From assembly GCA_005772955.1 (NCBI GenBank), contig SXID01000102.1, forward strand, positions 1-60,954: DNA of 60,954 nt, given 5' to 3'. Each line of letters opens with the position of its first letter. The first letter of the stretch is position 1. The notes beneath the pieces were generated by a model. It was not told the DNA's origin. It was given only the letters and a program-made list of their open reading frames with translations, and searched no databases. The translations under genes were made by a program, and so were the position numbers. Below, one piece after another: positions 17,284-27,613 of the stretch. Origin of the DNA: Planctomycetia bacterium (lineage in GTDB: Bacteria; Planctomycetota; Planctomycetia; Gemmatales; Gemmataceae).

Positions 17284-18084
17284 TCATTTGGAGTAGAGTT
17301 TCTTCACCTTCCTCGCGAGCAGCCAGTTGGTGAGTCGTGGGAAGTAGCGGTTGAATCGCAACAGGCGCCGCGCCTCGGAACCGCACACCGTCTCGGTGCG
17401 ATTCTGCTGGATCGCGTCGATTATCTTCGCGGCAAGATACTCCGGCGTCATCCCTTTGTCGAAACGGAGATCGGCTTTTCCGTCGTTGCGAAGCCAGTTC
17501 TTCTCGAAGCCGCTGTTCGTCATGCCTGGCACGATGGTCAACGTGTCCACACCGAACCGGGCGAACTCGGCGCGCCACGCCTCCGAAATACCGACGAGGG
17601 CAAACTTACTGGCCGAGTATTCCGGCCACGCGGGCATCCCCTTCCGCCCGCACATCGAGGTCACGTTCACGACAGCCGGTTGGTTGCCGAGAGTCAGGTG
17701 CGACAGCGCGAGGCGGGTCAGTTCGATGGGCGCGAAAAAATTCACCTCCATCACGGTGCGGCAGATGGCCTCTGTCGAATCCGCGAAGTGACCCCAACTG
17801 CCGACACCCGCGTTGTTCACCAGCAGATCGAGGCCACCGAATGCGGACACAGCCGTTTCCACGAGCCGCTGCCGGTCGTCAGGGTTTGTTACGTCTGTCG
17901 GCACCGCGAGTACCTCGCCCCCAGTACCTCGCAACGCGGACGCCAGTTCGTTCAGTTTATCTGCGTTTCGTGAGGCGAGTGCGACCCGCGCCCCGGCTTT
18001 CACCAGAGCCGTCGCGACCGCCCGCCCGATCCCGCCACTCGCGCCCGTGAGGACGGCCCGCTTTCCCACCAGATCACGACTCAT
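17284..18084 (-). CDS. Short-chain dehydrogenase/reductase
   Basis: A 266-residue NAD(P)-dependent oxidoreductase of the classical SDR type: TGASGGIG (13-20) for the cofactor, NNAG (90-93), and the catalytic Ser143, Tyr156 and Lys160 (YSASK). The residue pattern after the first strand (ASRNADK) favours NADP(H). The C-terminal 30 residues are basic and hydrophobic (RLLRFNRYFPRLTNWLLARKVKK), which may attach the protein to the membrane. Next to a desaturase it may act on an acyl or lipid carbonyl; this is inference from context only. Confidence 0.9.
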   Translation of the reverse strand: MSRDLVGKRAVLTGASGGIGRAVATALVKAGARVALASRNADKLNELASALRGTGGEVLAVPTDVTNPDDRQRLVETAVSAFGGLDLLVNNAGVGSWGHFADSTEAICRTVMEVNFFAPIELTRLALSHLTLGNQPAVVNVTSMCGRKGMPAWPEYSASKFALVGISEAWRAEFARFGVDTLTIVPGMTNSGFEKNWLRNDGKADLRFDKGMTPEYLAAKIIDAIQQNRTETVCGSEARRLLRFNRYFPRLTNWLLARKVKKLYSK

Positions 18085-18613
18085 GACTCCACCTCCGCGT
18101 TGGTGTCACTTTACCCTACCTGTAGCGATCAGGCGTGTTGGCATCCTGTCGGGGGTAAGCAGAATCTCTTTCCTGCGCCATTCAGATTGCGCCGTCGTTA
18201 CAGTCGGAACCAGTTGATCTTCCATTCACCTGCGCCGACTGGGTGCGGCGTCAGCCTCCATCCGGTTGGACGCGACCCCTCAGGGGAACGACTTTCACCA
18301 CGCGCTGGCTGCTCATTGACTACATGTTCCCGTTCGTCGACCGTCCGTTTGTCGGTGCTTCACGGGTGAAAGGCAACCTGCCCCTACCCCTCATTACAGA
18401 GGGGAGAAAGAGTTGGGCGATCCGCGGCGCATCACGGACGGCAAGTGCTTTGGTCTCCCCGCAGTGAGGGACTGGTGCGGTCACGCCGCGATTGGTTGGT
18501 CACCTCGCCGTCTAACATATTTGGTTTTTACTTGACTGATAAACGTTAGATCGATTATCAATGAGAAGCATTTCTCCTTTTTTCGATTCGTCCCTGTCAA
18601 AGTGGGGGGTCGC
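18085..18613. other. Intergenic stretch between divergent genes
   Basis: No gene is visible. The right part is AT-rich. A possible promoter for the DUF1559 gene is TTGACT (18532-18537) with TATCAA (18556-18561) at 18-base spacing. A small palindrome, CCCCTC-ATTACA-GAGGGG, lies near 18386-18405. Confidence 0.4.
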
Positions 18614-19978
18614 ATGTCTCGCTCCTACCGTGGCGGTCGCGGGTTCACACTGATCGAATTGTTGGTGGTGATCGCGATCATCGCGATCCTCATCGGGTTG
18701 TTGTTGCCGGCAGTCCAGAAGGTGCGCGAAGCCGCCGCCCGCATGAAGTGCCAGAGCAACATGAAGCAGGTCGGGTTGGCGACACACAGTTACCACGACG
18801 TACACGGTGTGTTCCCGACGTACAACGGGATCGCTCCAGCGGGGGCAACGACGCTCCAATCGGCGAACACACGAGCGGTGTACGGAAGTTGGGCCGTCCA
18901 CATTCTGCCGTACCTCGAAGAGGCGTCGCTCTACGACACCATCGCGGCGGACGTGGCGCAGTACGGGAACACCTCTGGGACCATCTCCGCTCCCGGTGGG
19001 GCGATCATCACCCCGGCCGTACCGGGCGTTCCGGCCGTACTCGACTACACCGGCACGACTTTCTATCCGGCGATCCCTGCGACCTACAACCAGTACGTCG
19101 GGTCCCAGCAGTGGGTCAGCTCGACGAACGCGAACGGGTACACAGTCGCCACCCTCCAGTGGGTTCCGCCTCGCAACCCCGACCCGGGCACTGGCACCGC
19201 CTCCTACTACTCGCCGCCACCCCGTGTGGTGACACCGGCGCGACCAGGTGTCCCCGCCGTGTACGCGCCTCCCGGCGCGCCGGTCAACGGCTACGTCTCG
19301 GTGTTCAAACCAGACACACGCAGTAACATCGTGAAAGCTCTCTTGTGCCCATCGGACCCAAGTGTCGGGAGCGAGGCGCCTGCAGGTCCCGGACTGGTGT
19401 ATGCTAACACCACGGTCTCTGGAACCAACGGTCCGTGGTCGGCCACGAACTACTTGGCAAACTGGAACGCCCTGACTAACGGCAACGCCGCACTCGGTTA
19501 CCAGGCACCGCCGCAATCGATGCTCGCGGTCACCGACGGGTTGTCGAACACGATCTTCTTCGCCGAAGGGTACGAGTGGTGCGAGGGCCGCGGGCGCACG
19601 GCATTTATGGCCTGGCACATCGGCGCTGGCTACGGCGGTGGCGTCCACAACTTCGGCCTGACCTACGCATTGAACAGTAACCAAATCACGATCGCGGGAG
19701 GGACGCCGCAAAATGTCACCGCCCCGAACGGCCTGCCCAACCCCGGCGGGAACCCCGAACTCGTGTTCATGTTCCAGGTGCGCCCGATCCCGAAACCCGT
19801 CGGCTCCTGCCCGGCGGGCCAGGACTGTTGTAACAGCATGACCGCGCAGACCGGCCACACGGTGATGAACGTGGTCCTCGGCGATGGGAGCGTTCGCGGC
19901 CTGCGGACGGGAACGGACCCGGCCCAATGGCGGCGGGCCCTGCTTCCCCGCGACGGCGAACCGGGCAACCTCGACTGA
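18614..19978 (+). CDS. DUF1559 family pseudopilin-like protein
   Basis: A 454-residue member, longer than the other two in the window. The N-terminus has a basic leader ([10 protein letters not shown]) and the prepilin signature [17 protein letters not shown]. An extra Pro/Gly/Ala-rich region (about residues 130-230, with repeated PGVPAV) accounts for the length. The C-terminus has a DG motif with H-X8 spacing ([15 protein letters not shown]) instead of H-X9. No lipoprotein gene follows; instead the DUF1501 gene starts 190 bases downstream, so this one may belong to the cytochrome-like module. Confidence 0.9.
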   Translation: MSRSYRGGRGFTLIELLVVIAIIAILIGLLLPAVQKVREAAARMKCQSNMKQVGLATHSYHDVHGVFPTYNGIAPAGATTLQSANTRAVYGSWAVHILPYLEEASLYDTIAADVAQYGNTSGTISAPGGAIITPAVPGVPAVLDYTGTTFYPAIPATYNQYVGSQQWVSSTNANGYTVATLQWVPPRNPDPGTGTASYYSPPPRVVTPARPGVPAVYAPPGAPVNGYVSVFKPDTRSNIVKALLCPSDPSVGSEAPAGPGLVYANTTVSGTNGPWSATNYLANWNALTNGNAALGYQAPPQSMLAVTDGLSNTIFFAEGYEWCEGRGRTAFMAWHIGAGYGGGVHNFGLTYALNSNQITIAGGTPQNVTAPNGLPNPGGNPELVFMFQVRPIPKPVGSCPAGQDCCNSMTAQTGHTVMNVVLGDGSVRGLRTGTDPAQWRRALLPRDGEPGNLD

Positions 19979-20168
19979 AACCCGAATGTGCTTTCGTAGC
20001 CTGGCGGGCGCGGGAACAAACCCGCGCCCGCCATACTTTTCCCTCCCGCTTGGCCACGCACGGGCGGAACCGGCCGTGTTTCTCGTTGCTCGCACGCCAC
20101 CAATCGGCTACCTAAACAGTAGGCCAGCCTCTGTCTTTCGCGTCTCTTCCCCGCGACGGAGCCGTACC

Positions 20169-21536
20169 ATGATCCGGTTGGACACTGACCGACCCGCGAC
20201 GTTCTGCGATGGCCTCTCTCGCAGGGACTTTCTCCATGCCGGTTCGATCGTCCCGCTTGGGCTGACGCTGACGGAACTTGAGCGTGCGAAAGCCGCGAAC
20301 GGCAAGGACACCGACGTGAACTGCATCATGCTGTTCCTCGTCGGAGGACCAAGTCAGATCGACACGTGGGATCCAAAGCCGAAGGCACCAGCAGAGGTTC
20401 GCGGACCGTTTCAGCCGATCAAGACGAACGAGGTCGGCACCCAGATCAGTGAGATTTTCCCCAGGATGGCGAAGCACGCGGACAAGTTCTCGCTGATTCG
20501 CAGCGTGTACCACACTGCAACCGCGGTTCACGACACCGGCCACCAGATGATGCAAACGGGCCGTCTCTTCAGCGGCGGCATCGAACACCCGCACGTCGGC
20601 TGCACGCTCGGCTACCTGAAGGGCGGTCGCGGGGAACTCCCGGCACACGTGCTTCTGCCGAAGCCGATCGGCCGCACCGGGGGCAACTTGCCACACGGCC
20701 ACACGGCGGGTTACCTCGGTAAGACGCACGACCCCTTCATCCTGAACGCGGACCCAAACGCGCCCGGCTTCAAGGTGCCGGACTTGCTGCCGCCCGAATA
20801 CATCTCCGCAATCCGCGCCGAGCGCCGACAGAAGTTGCGAGACGCGGTGGATGGCGCAACGGAAGCATTCGAGCAGAACGCCGCCTCGAAGCAACTCGAT
20901 GACAACTTCAAACTCGCATACAAACTGATGTCGAGCGAGAAAGCACGCAACGCGTTCGCGCTGGAGAAGGAACCGGAAAAGACGAAGGACCGGTACGGGC
21001 GCACGCGGTTCGGCCAGTCGTGCCTGATGGCGCGCCGACTGATCGAAGCTGGTGTAAGGTTCGTCACGGTGAACATGTTCGAGACGGTGTTCGACGAGGT
21101 AACGTGGGACATTCACGGCTCAAAGCCGTTCACGGACATTGTGCAGATGTCGAAGGAGGTCGCCCCGAACTTCGACACCGCGTACACGGCGCTGCTTGAA
21201 GATCTGAGCGAGCGCGGGTTGCTCTCGAACACTATGGTGGTGGCGCTGGGCGAGTTCGGCCGCACACCGAAGGTGAACCCAGCAGGTGGGCGCGACCACC
21301 ATCCCGGTGCGTGGACTGTAGTGATCGGTGGCGGCCCGCTCAAAGGCGGTCGTGTGGTGGGTGAATCGGACGAACACGGTTATGCGCCGAAGTCGCGCCC
21401 GGTCACACCGGGCGAGATCGCCGCGACGCTCTACAAAGGGTTGGGGCTTGACCCGCACAAGGAACTGCCCGGGCCGCAGAACCGCCCGATCCCGATGGTC
21501 GATTATGGCGTGAAGCCGATCGGCGAGTTGTTCTGA
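20169..21536 (+). CDS. DUF1501 family exported protein (module A)
   Basis: A 455-residue protein. The ATG at 20169 is followed by a Tat-like signal (LSRRDFLHAGSIVPLGLTL). Family motifs are FLVGGPSQIDTWDPKP (about residue 55) and VALGEFGRTPKVNPAGGRDHHP (about 360). DUF1501 belongs to the alkaline-phosphatase-like fold and in planctomycetes is almost always adjacent to DUF1549/DUF1553 proteins; the substrate is unknown. Here the DUF1549/DUF1553 gene starts 90 bases downstream. The long upstream in-frame extension overlaps the DUF1559 gene in another frame and was rejected. Confidence 0.93.
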   Translation: MIRLDTDRPATFCDGLSRRDFLHAGSIVPLGLTLTELERAKAANGKDTDVNCIMLFLVGGPSQIDTWDPKPKAPAEVRGPFQPIKTNEVGTQISEIFPRMAKHADKFSLIRSVYHTATAVHDTGHQMMQTGRLFSGGIEHPHVGCTLGYLKGGRGELPAHVLLPKPIGRTGGNLPHGHTAGYLGKTHDPFILNADPNAPGFKVPDLLPPEYISAIRAERRQKLRDAVDGATEAFEQNAASKQLDDNFKLAYKLMSSEKARNAFALEKEPEKTKDRYGRTRFGQSCLMARRLIEAGVRFVTVNMFETVFDEVTWDIHGSKPFTDIVQMSKEVAPNFDTAYTALLEDLSERGLLSNTMVVALGEFGRTPKVNPAGGRDHHPGAWTVVIGGGPLKGGRVVGESDEHGYAPKSRPVTPGEIAATLYKGLGLDPHKELPGPQNRPIPMVDYGVKPIGELF

Positions 21537-21626
21537 TTCGTGTGGCAGGCCGCTGGCCTGTCATTGGTTCGACAGACCAGCGGCGTGTCCCAAAAAGAAT
21601 TCGCCGACCACACCGAGTTTCACGCT

Positions 21627-24116
21627 ATGCGGGTTCTTTTCTTGACTCTCACGGTTGCACTCTTCGCCACACCGTTCGCTTCGGGTGCGGACCTGCGCGT
21701 GTACCCGTCCGCGATCACGCTTGCCGGGCCGAAGCAGACCCAGCAACTCCTCGTTGTCGAAGAGGAGAATGGCCGCGCCGTGCGTGACGTGACCACGACC
21801 GCGAAATACAGTCAGCCGAAGGGAAAGAGCGGGCCAATCATCAAGGTGGACGCGAAGGGGCTTGTCGCCGCGATCGACGGTGGCGACTTCAAAATCACTA
21901 TCACGGTTGGCGACAAGAGCGTGAATGTCGGCGGCAGCGTCGGCATCGATCCACCCGGCACGCCGAACTTTCGCAATCACGTGATTCCGACGCTCACGCG
22001 CTCCGGGTGCAACGCGGGCGCGTGTCACGGCGCGCTCGCGGGCAAGGGCGGGATGAAGCTCTCGCTCCGCGGCTATGACCCCGATTCCGACTGGTTCGTG
22101 CTGACGCGGCAGGCGCTCGCGCGTCGCGTCGATCTCACTGCGCCGGCTGACAGCCTGATGCTCAAGAAGGCCACTCACACGATGCCGCACGGCGGCGGCG
22201 AGCGGTTCAGCGAAGAATCACCGCACCACAAGATGATGCTCGCGTGGCTCGCGGCCGACGCGCCCGGACCGAAGTCCACTGACCCCGACCTGGAGCGGGT
22301 GGAGGCGTTCCCGCCCGCGATCCTCGTGAAACCCAGTGCGCCGAAATCGACGTTCCAGGTTCAAGTGCGGGCGGTGTACTCCGACGGCACCGTCGAGGAC
22401 GTGACCGCCCTCGCGCGCTTCGGTTCCACCGAAGAACTGGTCGCACGCGTGACCGAAGACGGACTCGTCACGCCAGTCGGCAACGGCGAAGCCGCGATCA
22501 CCGTCGGCTTCGGCACGAAGGTCGCCACGCTCACGCTTACCGCCCCCTACTCGAACGCCGTGAAAGCCGATGCGTTCGCGAATGCGCCGCGCAATAACTT
22601 CGTCGATGAACTGGTTCTCAAGAAACTCGAATTACTACAACTCCCGCCGTCGGGACAATGCACGGATGAAGAGTTCATCCGCCGCGCGTACCTCGACACC
22701 TGCGGAATACTGCCCACTGTGGACGAAGTGGTTGCGTTCCTCAAGGACACCGACCCGCAGAAACGCGCGAAGCTCATCGACAAGTTGCTGGAACACCCGG
22801 CGTTCGTGGATTACTGGGCGCACAAGTGGTCAGATTTGCTGCTCGTGTCGAGCCGCAAGTTGCCGGTACCCGCGATGTGGGCGTTCTACCGCGGCTTGCG
22901 ACAGAGCGTCGCGGACAACAAACCGTGGGACCGGTTCGCGCGCGACATCCTCACCGCGAACGGCAGCTCACTCACCAACGGTGGCGGCAACTACTTCGTG
23001 CTGCACAAGGATGTGAGCGTGCTGGCGGAATCGACCGCGATCACCTTCCTCGGCACGTCCATTGGGTGCGCGAAGTGTCACAACCACCCGCTAGAGAAGT
23101 GGACCCAGGACCAATACTGGGGCTTCGCGAACCTGTTCTCACGCGTGAGCCTGAAGAACGGCGACCGCATCGGCGAGGTATTCGTACAGAGCAAAACCGA
23201 CGGCGACGCGCTGCACCTGCGCCGCGGCGTCGCGATGCCGCCGACACCGCTCGACGGTAAACCGCTGGCGGCCGATTCGACGGTGGACCGCCGCGCGTAC
23301 TTCGCGGACTGGCTCACGTCACCGAGCAATCCCTACTTCGCGAAGGCGCTTGTGAATCGCGTCTGGAAAAACTACATGGGCCGCGGACTCGTGGAGGTCG
23401 AAGACGATCTTCGCGAGACGAACCCCGCGAGCAACCGCGAACTGTTCGACGCGCTCGCGACGGACTTCGTGAAGAACAAGTACGACACGAAGCACCTGAT
23501 GCGCACGATCCTGAACTCGGCCGCGTATCAGCGATCCTCGAAACCCACAAAGGACAACGCCAGCGACGACCGGTTCTACTCGCGCTACTTGTTGAGGCGC
23601 TTACCGGGCGAGGTGCTGCTCGACGCGTATGCCGACATCACCGGCGTGCCGACGCCGTTCGACAAGATCACCTCTGCCGCGGGAGATTCGACCTCACCCA
23701 TCACGACGTACCCCAAGGGCACACGCGCGGTGCAGGTGCCGGACTCGCTCGCCACGTCGCGGTTCCTCGACGCCTTCGGTAGAGCCGAGCGCATACAGAC
23801 TTGTGCCTGCGAGCGCACCGCTGACGCGAGCGTGACGCAGGCGCTCCACCTGAACAACGGGTACACACTCAACGACAAGTTGCGCGACAAAACCTCCGTG
23901 GTCACGAAGTGGATTGTGGACAAACTGACAGACGAGGCAATCGTGGACCGCGTGTTCCTCGCGGGACTAAGTCGGAAACCGTCTGTAACGGAACGGAAGA
24001 AGTTTTTGGAGATTCTCGCGGACGGATCGAAAGAAGGGGCACTATCTCGCCGCGAGACAATCGAAGACTTCGTGTGGGCGGTCCTGACGGGCCGCGAGTT
24101 CCTGTTCAACCACTAA
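21627..24116 (+). CDS. DUF1549/DUF1553 cytochrome-like protein with Ig-like domains (module A)
   Basis: An 829-residue exported protein with signal peptide (RVLFLTLTVALFATPFASG). It contains a Big2-like Ig domain (about 20-110), a haem-like segment with the spacing C-x4-CH (GCNAGACHG, about 127-135), a second Ig-like region (about 225-305), DUF1549 (about 320-530) with CAKCHNHP near 481, and DUF1553 (about 550-815, FADWLTSPSNPYFAKALVNR). The CxxCH implies covalent haem c; C-x4-CH is a rarer haem-attachment spacing. It probably acts with the DUF1501 protein outside the cytoplasm. The ATG at 21627 is the one that yields a signal peptide. Confidence 0.93.
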   Translation: MRVLFLTLTVALFATPFASGADLRVYPSAITLAGPKQTQQLLVVEEENGRAVRDVTTTAKYSQPKGKSGPIIKVDAKGLVAAIDGGDFKITITVGDKSVNVGGSVGIDPPGTPNFRNHVIPTLTRSGCNAGACHGALAGKGGMKLSLRGYDPDSDWFVLTRQALARRVDLTAPADSLMLKKATHTMPHGGGERFSEESPHHKMMLAWLAADAPGPKSTDPDLERVEAFPPAILVKPSAPKSTFQVQVRAVYSDGTVEDVTALARFGSTEELVARVTEDGLVTPVGNGEAAITVGFGTKVATLTLTAPYSNAVKADAFANAPRNNFVDELVLKKLELLQLPPSGQCTDEEFIRRAYLDTCGILPTVDEVVAFLKDTDPQKRAKLIDKLLEHPAFVDYWAHKWSDLLLVSSRKLPVPAMWAFYRGLRQSVADNKPWDRFARDILTANGSSLTNGGGNYFVLHKDVSVLAESTAITFLGTSIGCAKCHNHPLEKWTQDQYWGFANLFSRVSLKNGDRIGEVFVQSKTDGDALHLRRGVAMPPTPLDGKPLAADSTVDRRAYFADWLTSPSNPYFAKALVNRVWKNYMGRGLVEVEDDLRETNPASNRELFDALATDFVKNKYDTKHLMRTILNSAAYQRSSKPTKDNASDDRFYSRYLLRRLPGEVLLDAYADITGVPTPFDKITSAAGDSTSPITTYPKGTRAVQVPDSLATSRFLDAFGRAERIQTCACERTADASVTQALHLNNGYTLNDKLRDKTSVVTKWIVDKLTDEAIVDRVFLAGLSRKPSVTERKKFLEILADGSKEGALSRRETIEDFVWAVLTGREFLFNH

Positions 24117-24146
24117 CCCGATACCGCATGACTACGGCGACGCCCA

Positions 24147-24485
24147 ATGAACCCGTACAACCCGACTCCGCTACCTGAAGGCAACGACGAGCACGTGCCC
24201 CAAGAGCAGAAGCCGTGGGGGAAGGAGCCGCAACAATACCAGGACGACGACGAGAACGGCACGAGTAGCTCCGCCAACGCTGGCGACAGTGGTGACCTGA
24301 TCGCGGACGGGGCTGGCGGCGCGACGGATTGGGCAGGCGGTGCCCTGGATGCCGCCGGTTCGGTCGCGGGCGCGATCGAAGGCGCCAGCGGATGCGCTGA
24401 TGGATGCTCCTCATGTAGTTGTTCGATCGCAATCCTTCTGCTGTCGTTCGCCACCGCTGGCACCGCGATGGCGCTGTTCCGATAG
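24147..24485 (+). CDS. Small acidic protein with Cys cluster and C-terminal membrane segment
   Basis: A 112-residue protein not assigned to a family. Residues 1-50 are acidic and Pro/Gln/Asn-rich and probably disordered. Residues 51-82 are Gly/Ala-rich. Four cysteines (Cys83, 87, 90, 92 in GCADGCSSCSCS) lie directly before a hydrophobic segment (93-110). The layout suggests a tail-anchored protein whose Cys cluster sits at the membrane surface. It starts 30 bases after the DUF1549/DUF1553 stop and ends 20 bases before the WD40 start, so it is very likely part of that operon. Confidence 0.65.
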   Translation: MNPYNPTPLPEGNDEHVPQEQKPWGKEPQQYQDDDENGTSSSANAGDSGDLIADGAGGATDWAGGALDAAGSVAGAIEGASGCADGCSSCSCSIAILLLSFATAGTAMALFR

Positions 24486-24505
24486 TTCCAGCTGGACCGA
24501 CCTTC

Positions 24506-27427
24506 ATGTCACGACTCCTTTCGCTCGCGCTGCTCCTGATCCCTGCGGTCGCGACGGCCGCGCCACCGGCCGTCACCGCGGTCGCGTACTCGCCCAAGGG
24601 CGAGTTCGTCGCGTTCGGGTCGCCTGGCGCAGTCCGGTTGTTCCACACCGGCGGGGATCAGATCGGTACGCCGGCCCCCGTATCGGGCCGCGTGACCGCA
24701 CTGACGTTCCACCCGCGCGAGCGGCGAATCGCGGTCGCCCACGGTGAATCGGGCAAGAGAGGGTTGGTACTCGTTCACCCAATCGGCGATGGAGTGGAGA
24801 AGTCCACGATCGCGGCCCACAAGGACGCGATCTACGCGCTCGCGTTTTCGCCCGACGGGAAGACACTGGCCACCGCGGGCTACGACCGCGTCATCCAACT
24901 GTGGGATACTCCGCAGAACGGAAAGGACACCGACAAGCCGCTACTCACACTGAAGGATCACAGCGACGCGGTGTACGGATTGGCGTTCCACCCGGACGGC
25001 AAACTGCTCGCGTCGGTGAGTGCGGACCGCGCCGTGAAGGTGTGGGATGTCGCGACCGGCAAGCGGTTGTACACACTCGGCGACGCGACCGACTGGCTGT
25101 ACGCGGTCGCCTGGAGTCCCGACAAGAAGCACCTCGCGGCGGCCGGTGTCGATAAGAGCATTCGCGTGTGGGCCGCGGATGCCGAGGGCGGGAAACTGGT
25201 TCACAGCGCGTTCGCGCACGAGAAACCGGTATGGCGGCTCGCCTATTCGAACGACGGTGCCCTGCTCTACTCCGTCGGCGAAGACAAGTTCGTGAAGGCA
25301 TGGAACACCGCGAAACTCACCGAAGCGAAGGTCTACGACGCACAGCCCGACACGATCCTCGACTTCGCATTGCGGCCCGACGGCAAGCAGTTCGCGCTCG
25401 CTTGCTTCGACGGGACGGCGCTGCTAATCGACACCGCCACCGGGAAGGTTGTTCGTCAGCCGCTCCCGGTGAAGGCAGTGAAGCCGCCGGGCGAGAGTCC
25501 GGTGTTTGCACAACCCGCGAAGCAGCCGGCGGAGAAAGCAGACCCCTTCCCCGTGGTGAACGAAGCCGGCATCACGGATTCCGCCCGCAAGGCGATGACC
25601 GTGAAGCAAAACACGACCGTCGTCGGCGCGATCGACCGAGCCGGCGACATGGACTACTACCGGTTCGCGGCGGCGATCGGCGATCAGGTCGGCGTGCAGG
25701 TGGTCGCGACCGAAGTCGGCTCGAAGCTCGACGCCGTTCTCGTGTTGACCGACGAAACCGGAACGATCCTCGCCGAAGACACAACGTCGCTCGGCTTCGT
25801 GGTGCGCAAAGCGGGAACCTACGCGATCGGCATCCGCGACCGCGACTTCCGCGGCGGTGCGGACTTCACGTATCGCCTGCACATCGGGAACGTGCCAGTC
25901 GTGACGGGTGTGTTCCCGCTCGCGGCGCAACGGGGTCGCGCGACCAGCGTTCACGTTTCCGGAGTGAACCTCGGCGCCCCGAACGGCATCACGGCAAAGG
26001 TTCTGATTCCTGAGGACGCGATGCTCGGCACGAAGGTGAAGGTGCCGCTGCCCGCGAAGCCGCAAGCGGCTGGAGTCGCGGAAGTGACAGTCGCGGAGTT
26101 CCCCGCAGTTGTGCTCGACCCGGTCACCGGCGCGGACATTCGCGTCCCCGGTTCCGCTGATGGCATCTTCACGAAGCCGAACGATCCACACACCACGCAC
26201 TTCAGCGCAAGGAAAGGTGAGCGGCTTGTGGTGGAGGTGCTCGCGCGACGGGCAGGTTCGCCGGTCGATCCTGTGATCGAGATTCTCGATGCGGCCGGCA
26301 AGCCGGTGCCGCTCGGTGTGCTGCGCGCGACCGCCAAGACACTCGTCACGTTCCGCGACCACGACTCCGAAAAGCCCGGCATTCGGCTCGACGCGTGGAA
26401 CGAACTCGCGATCGACGATTACCTGTACGTGAACGGCGAAGTGGTGCGCATCCTCGCACTGCCGAAAGGCCCAGACGACGACTGCCAGTTCTACCAGGTC
26501 GGCGGGCAGCGGGTCGCGTTCCACGGTACGACCCCAACACACCACGCATTCGGCCTGCCAATGTACAAGGTCGAACTGCACGCACCCGGCAAGACGTTCC
26601 CGCCGAACGGGTTGCCGCTCTTCCCGCTGAATTACCGCAATGACGATGGCGGTCCCGGATACGGTAAGGACAGTCGCGTGATCTTCGACGCGCCCGCGGA
26701 GGGAAACTATCAGGTTCGCGTGACGGACGCTCGCGGTGCGTCGGGTCCGAACCACGCGTATCGCGTGACGGTGCGCCACCCGAAACCGGACTTCGCTGTG
26801 AGTTTCACCCCCACCTCACCAAGCGTATGGAAAAGCGGCGCGTTGCCCGTGAACGTCAACGTAACGCGACTCGACGGCTTCGACGGTCCCGTTCACGTGA
26901 AGTTGGAAGGGCTGCCCGCGGGCTTCACCGCACCGGACACGTTCGTCGAAGCCGGCTTCAACACGACCACTTTCGCGCTGTTCGCGGAGGCAAACGCGAC
27001 CGTTCCACCGGACGCGAAGTTGAAGCTGATCGCCCGCGCTTCGATCGGCGGGAAAGAAATCACGCACGGCGCAACCGGCGGATTGCCGAAGGTGGTAGCG
27101 GTGGGCGACATCGTGACAACGGTGCGCCAACAGACGATCACGATTCAGCCAGGCCGGGAGACGCGATTCACCGTTGACATCGCCCGACAAGGAAAATTCG
27201 CTGGCCGCGTGCCGGTTGAGGTAAAGGGTTTGCCGCACGGCGTTCGCGTGCTGAACATCGGCTTGAACGGCATCCTCATCACGGAGCGCGACACGAGCCG
27301 CGAAGTGGTGCTGTATGCCGAGCCGTGGGTGAAGCCGATGGAACACCCGATCGTGGTGTTGGCGAAGCGAGAGGGCGCAAATACCGAACACGCCGCGAAG
27401 TCGGTGCTGCTGAAGGTGGAGAAGTGA
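24506..27427 (+). CDS. Exported WD40-repeat protein with PPC-like domain (module A)
   Basis: A 973-residue protein with signal peptide (SRLLSLALLLIPAVATAA). WD40 repeats fill about residues 25-325 (ALAFSPDGKTLATAGYDRVIQLWD; AVAWSPDKKHLAAAGVDKSIRVW are the clearest, each about 25 residues here). A bacterial pre-peptidase C-terminal (PPC)-like beta domain follows (about 365-470, DRAGDMDYYRFAAAIGDQV), then further beta-sandwich regions to the end. No enzyme motif is seen. It is the last gene of the DUF1501-DUF1549/1553 unit and may be a surface scaffold for it. The start at 24506 follows the small Cys-rich gene by 20 bases. Confidence 0.9.
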   Translation: MSRLLSLALLLIPAVATAAPPAVTAVAYSPKGEFVAFGSPGAVRLFHTGGDQIGTPAPVSGRVTALTFHPRERRIAVAHGESGKRGLVLVHPIGDGVEKSTIAAHKDAIYALAFSPDGKTLATAGYDRVIQLWDTPQNGKDTDKPLLTLKDHSDAVYGLAFHPDGKLLASVSADRAVKVWDVATGKRLYTLGDATDWLYAVAWSPDKKHLAAAGVDKSIRVWAADAEGGKLVHSAFAHEKPVWRLAYSNDGALLYSVGEDKFVKAWNTAKLTEAKVYDAQPDTILDFALRPDGKQFALACFDGTALLIDTATGKVVRQPLPVKAVKPPGESPVFAQPAKQPAEKADPFPVVNEAGITDSARKAMTVKQNTTVVGAIDRAGDMDYYRFAAAIGDQVGVQVVATEVGSKLDAVLVLTDETGTILAEDTTSLGFVVRKAGTYAIGIRDRDFRGGADFTYRLHIGNVPVVTGVFPLAAQRGRATSVHVSGVNLGAPNGITAKVLIPEDAMLGTKVKVPLPAKPQAAGVAEVTVAEFPAVVLDPVTGADIRVPGSADGIFTKPNDPHTTHFSARKGERLVVEVLARRAGSPVDPVIEILDAAGKPVPLGVLRATAKTLVTFRDHDSEKPGIRLDAWNELAIDDYLYVNGEVVRILALPKGPDDDCQFYQVGGQRVAFHGTTPTHHAFGLPMYKVELHAPGKTFPPNGLPLFPLNYRNDDGGPGYGKDSRVIFDAPAEGNYQVRVTDARGASGPNHAYRVTVRHPKPDFAVSFTPTSPSVWKSGALPVNVNVTRLDGFDGPVHVKLEGLPAGFTAPDTFVEAGFNTTTFALFAEANATVPPDAKLKLIARASIGGKEITHGATGGLPKVVAVGDIVTTVRQQTITIQPGRETRFTVDIARQGKFAGRVPVEVKGLPHGVRVLNIGLNGILITERDTSREVVLYAEPWVKPMEHPIVVLAKREGANTEHAAKSVLLKVEK

Positions 27428-27461
27428 ACGAGCAATCGTATAGCGGCGTTCTCAGCAATTG

Positions 27462-27550
27462 TAGCGTCGCGGTTTAACGAGCCGCGACCGCCGGGAGTGG
27501 AAAAGCTCAACCGCTTCCTGGCCGTCGCGGCTCGTTAAACCACGACGCAC
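27462..27550. repeat. Inverted pair of a second REP-like palindrome
   Basis: The left unit (27462-27490) contains GTCGCGGTTTAACGAGCC then GCGAC; the right unit (27520-27550) is its reverse complement with one difference. Each unit is also an internal palindrome (GTCGCGG..CCGCGAC). It lies between convergent genes and may stop transcription from both sides. Confidence 0.7.
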
Positions 27551-27613
27551 TTCTGATAGCGCACGAGATCCCGGCCGACACGCCGACCCACGACACTCGT
27601 TCGCGGGGAACAC

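Noticed and set aside
18512-20095. A 527-codon open frame on the minus strand
   Set aside because: Antisense to the DUF1559 gene at 18614 and with a composition typical of shadow frames.
27428-27613. CRISPR-like repeats
   Set aside because: Only two inverted units are present, with no regular spacers and no cas genes in the window.
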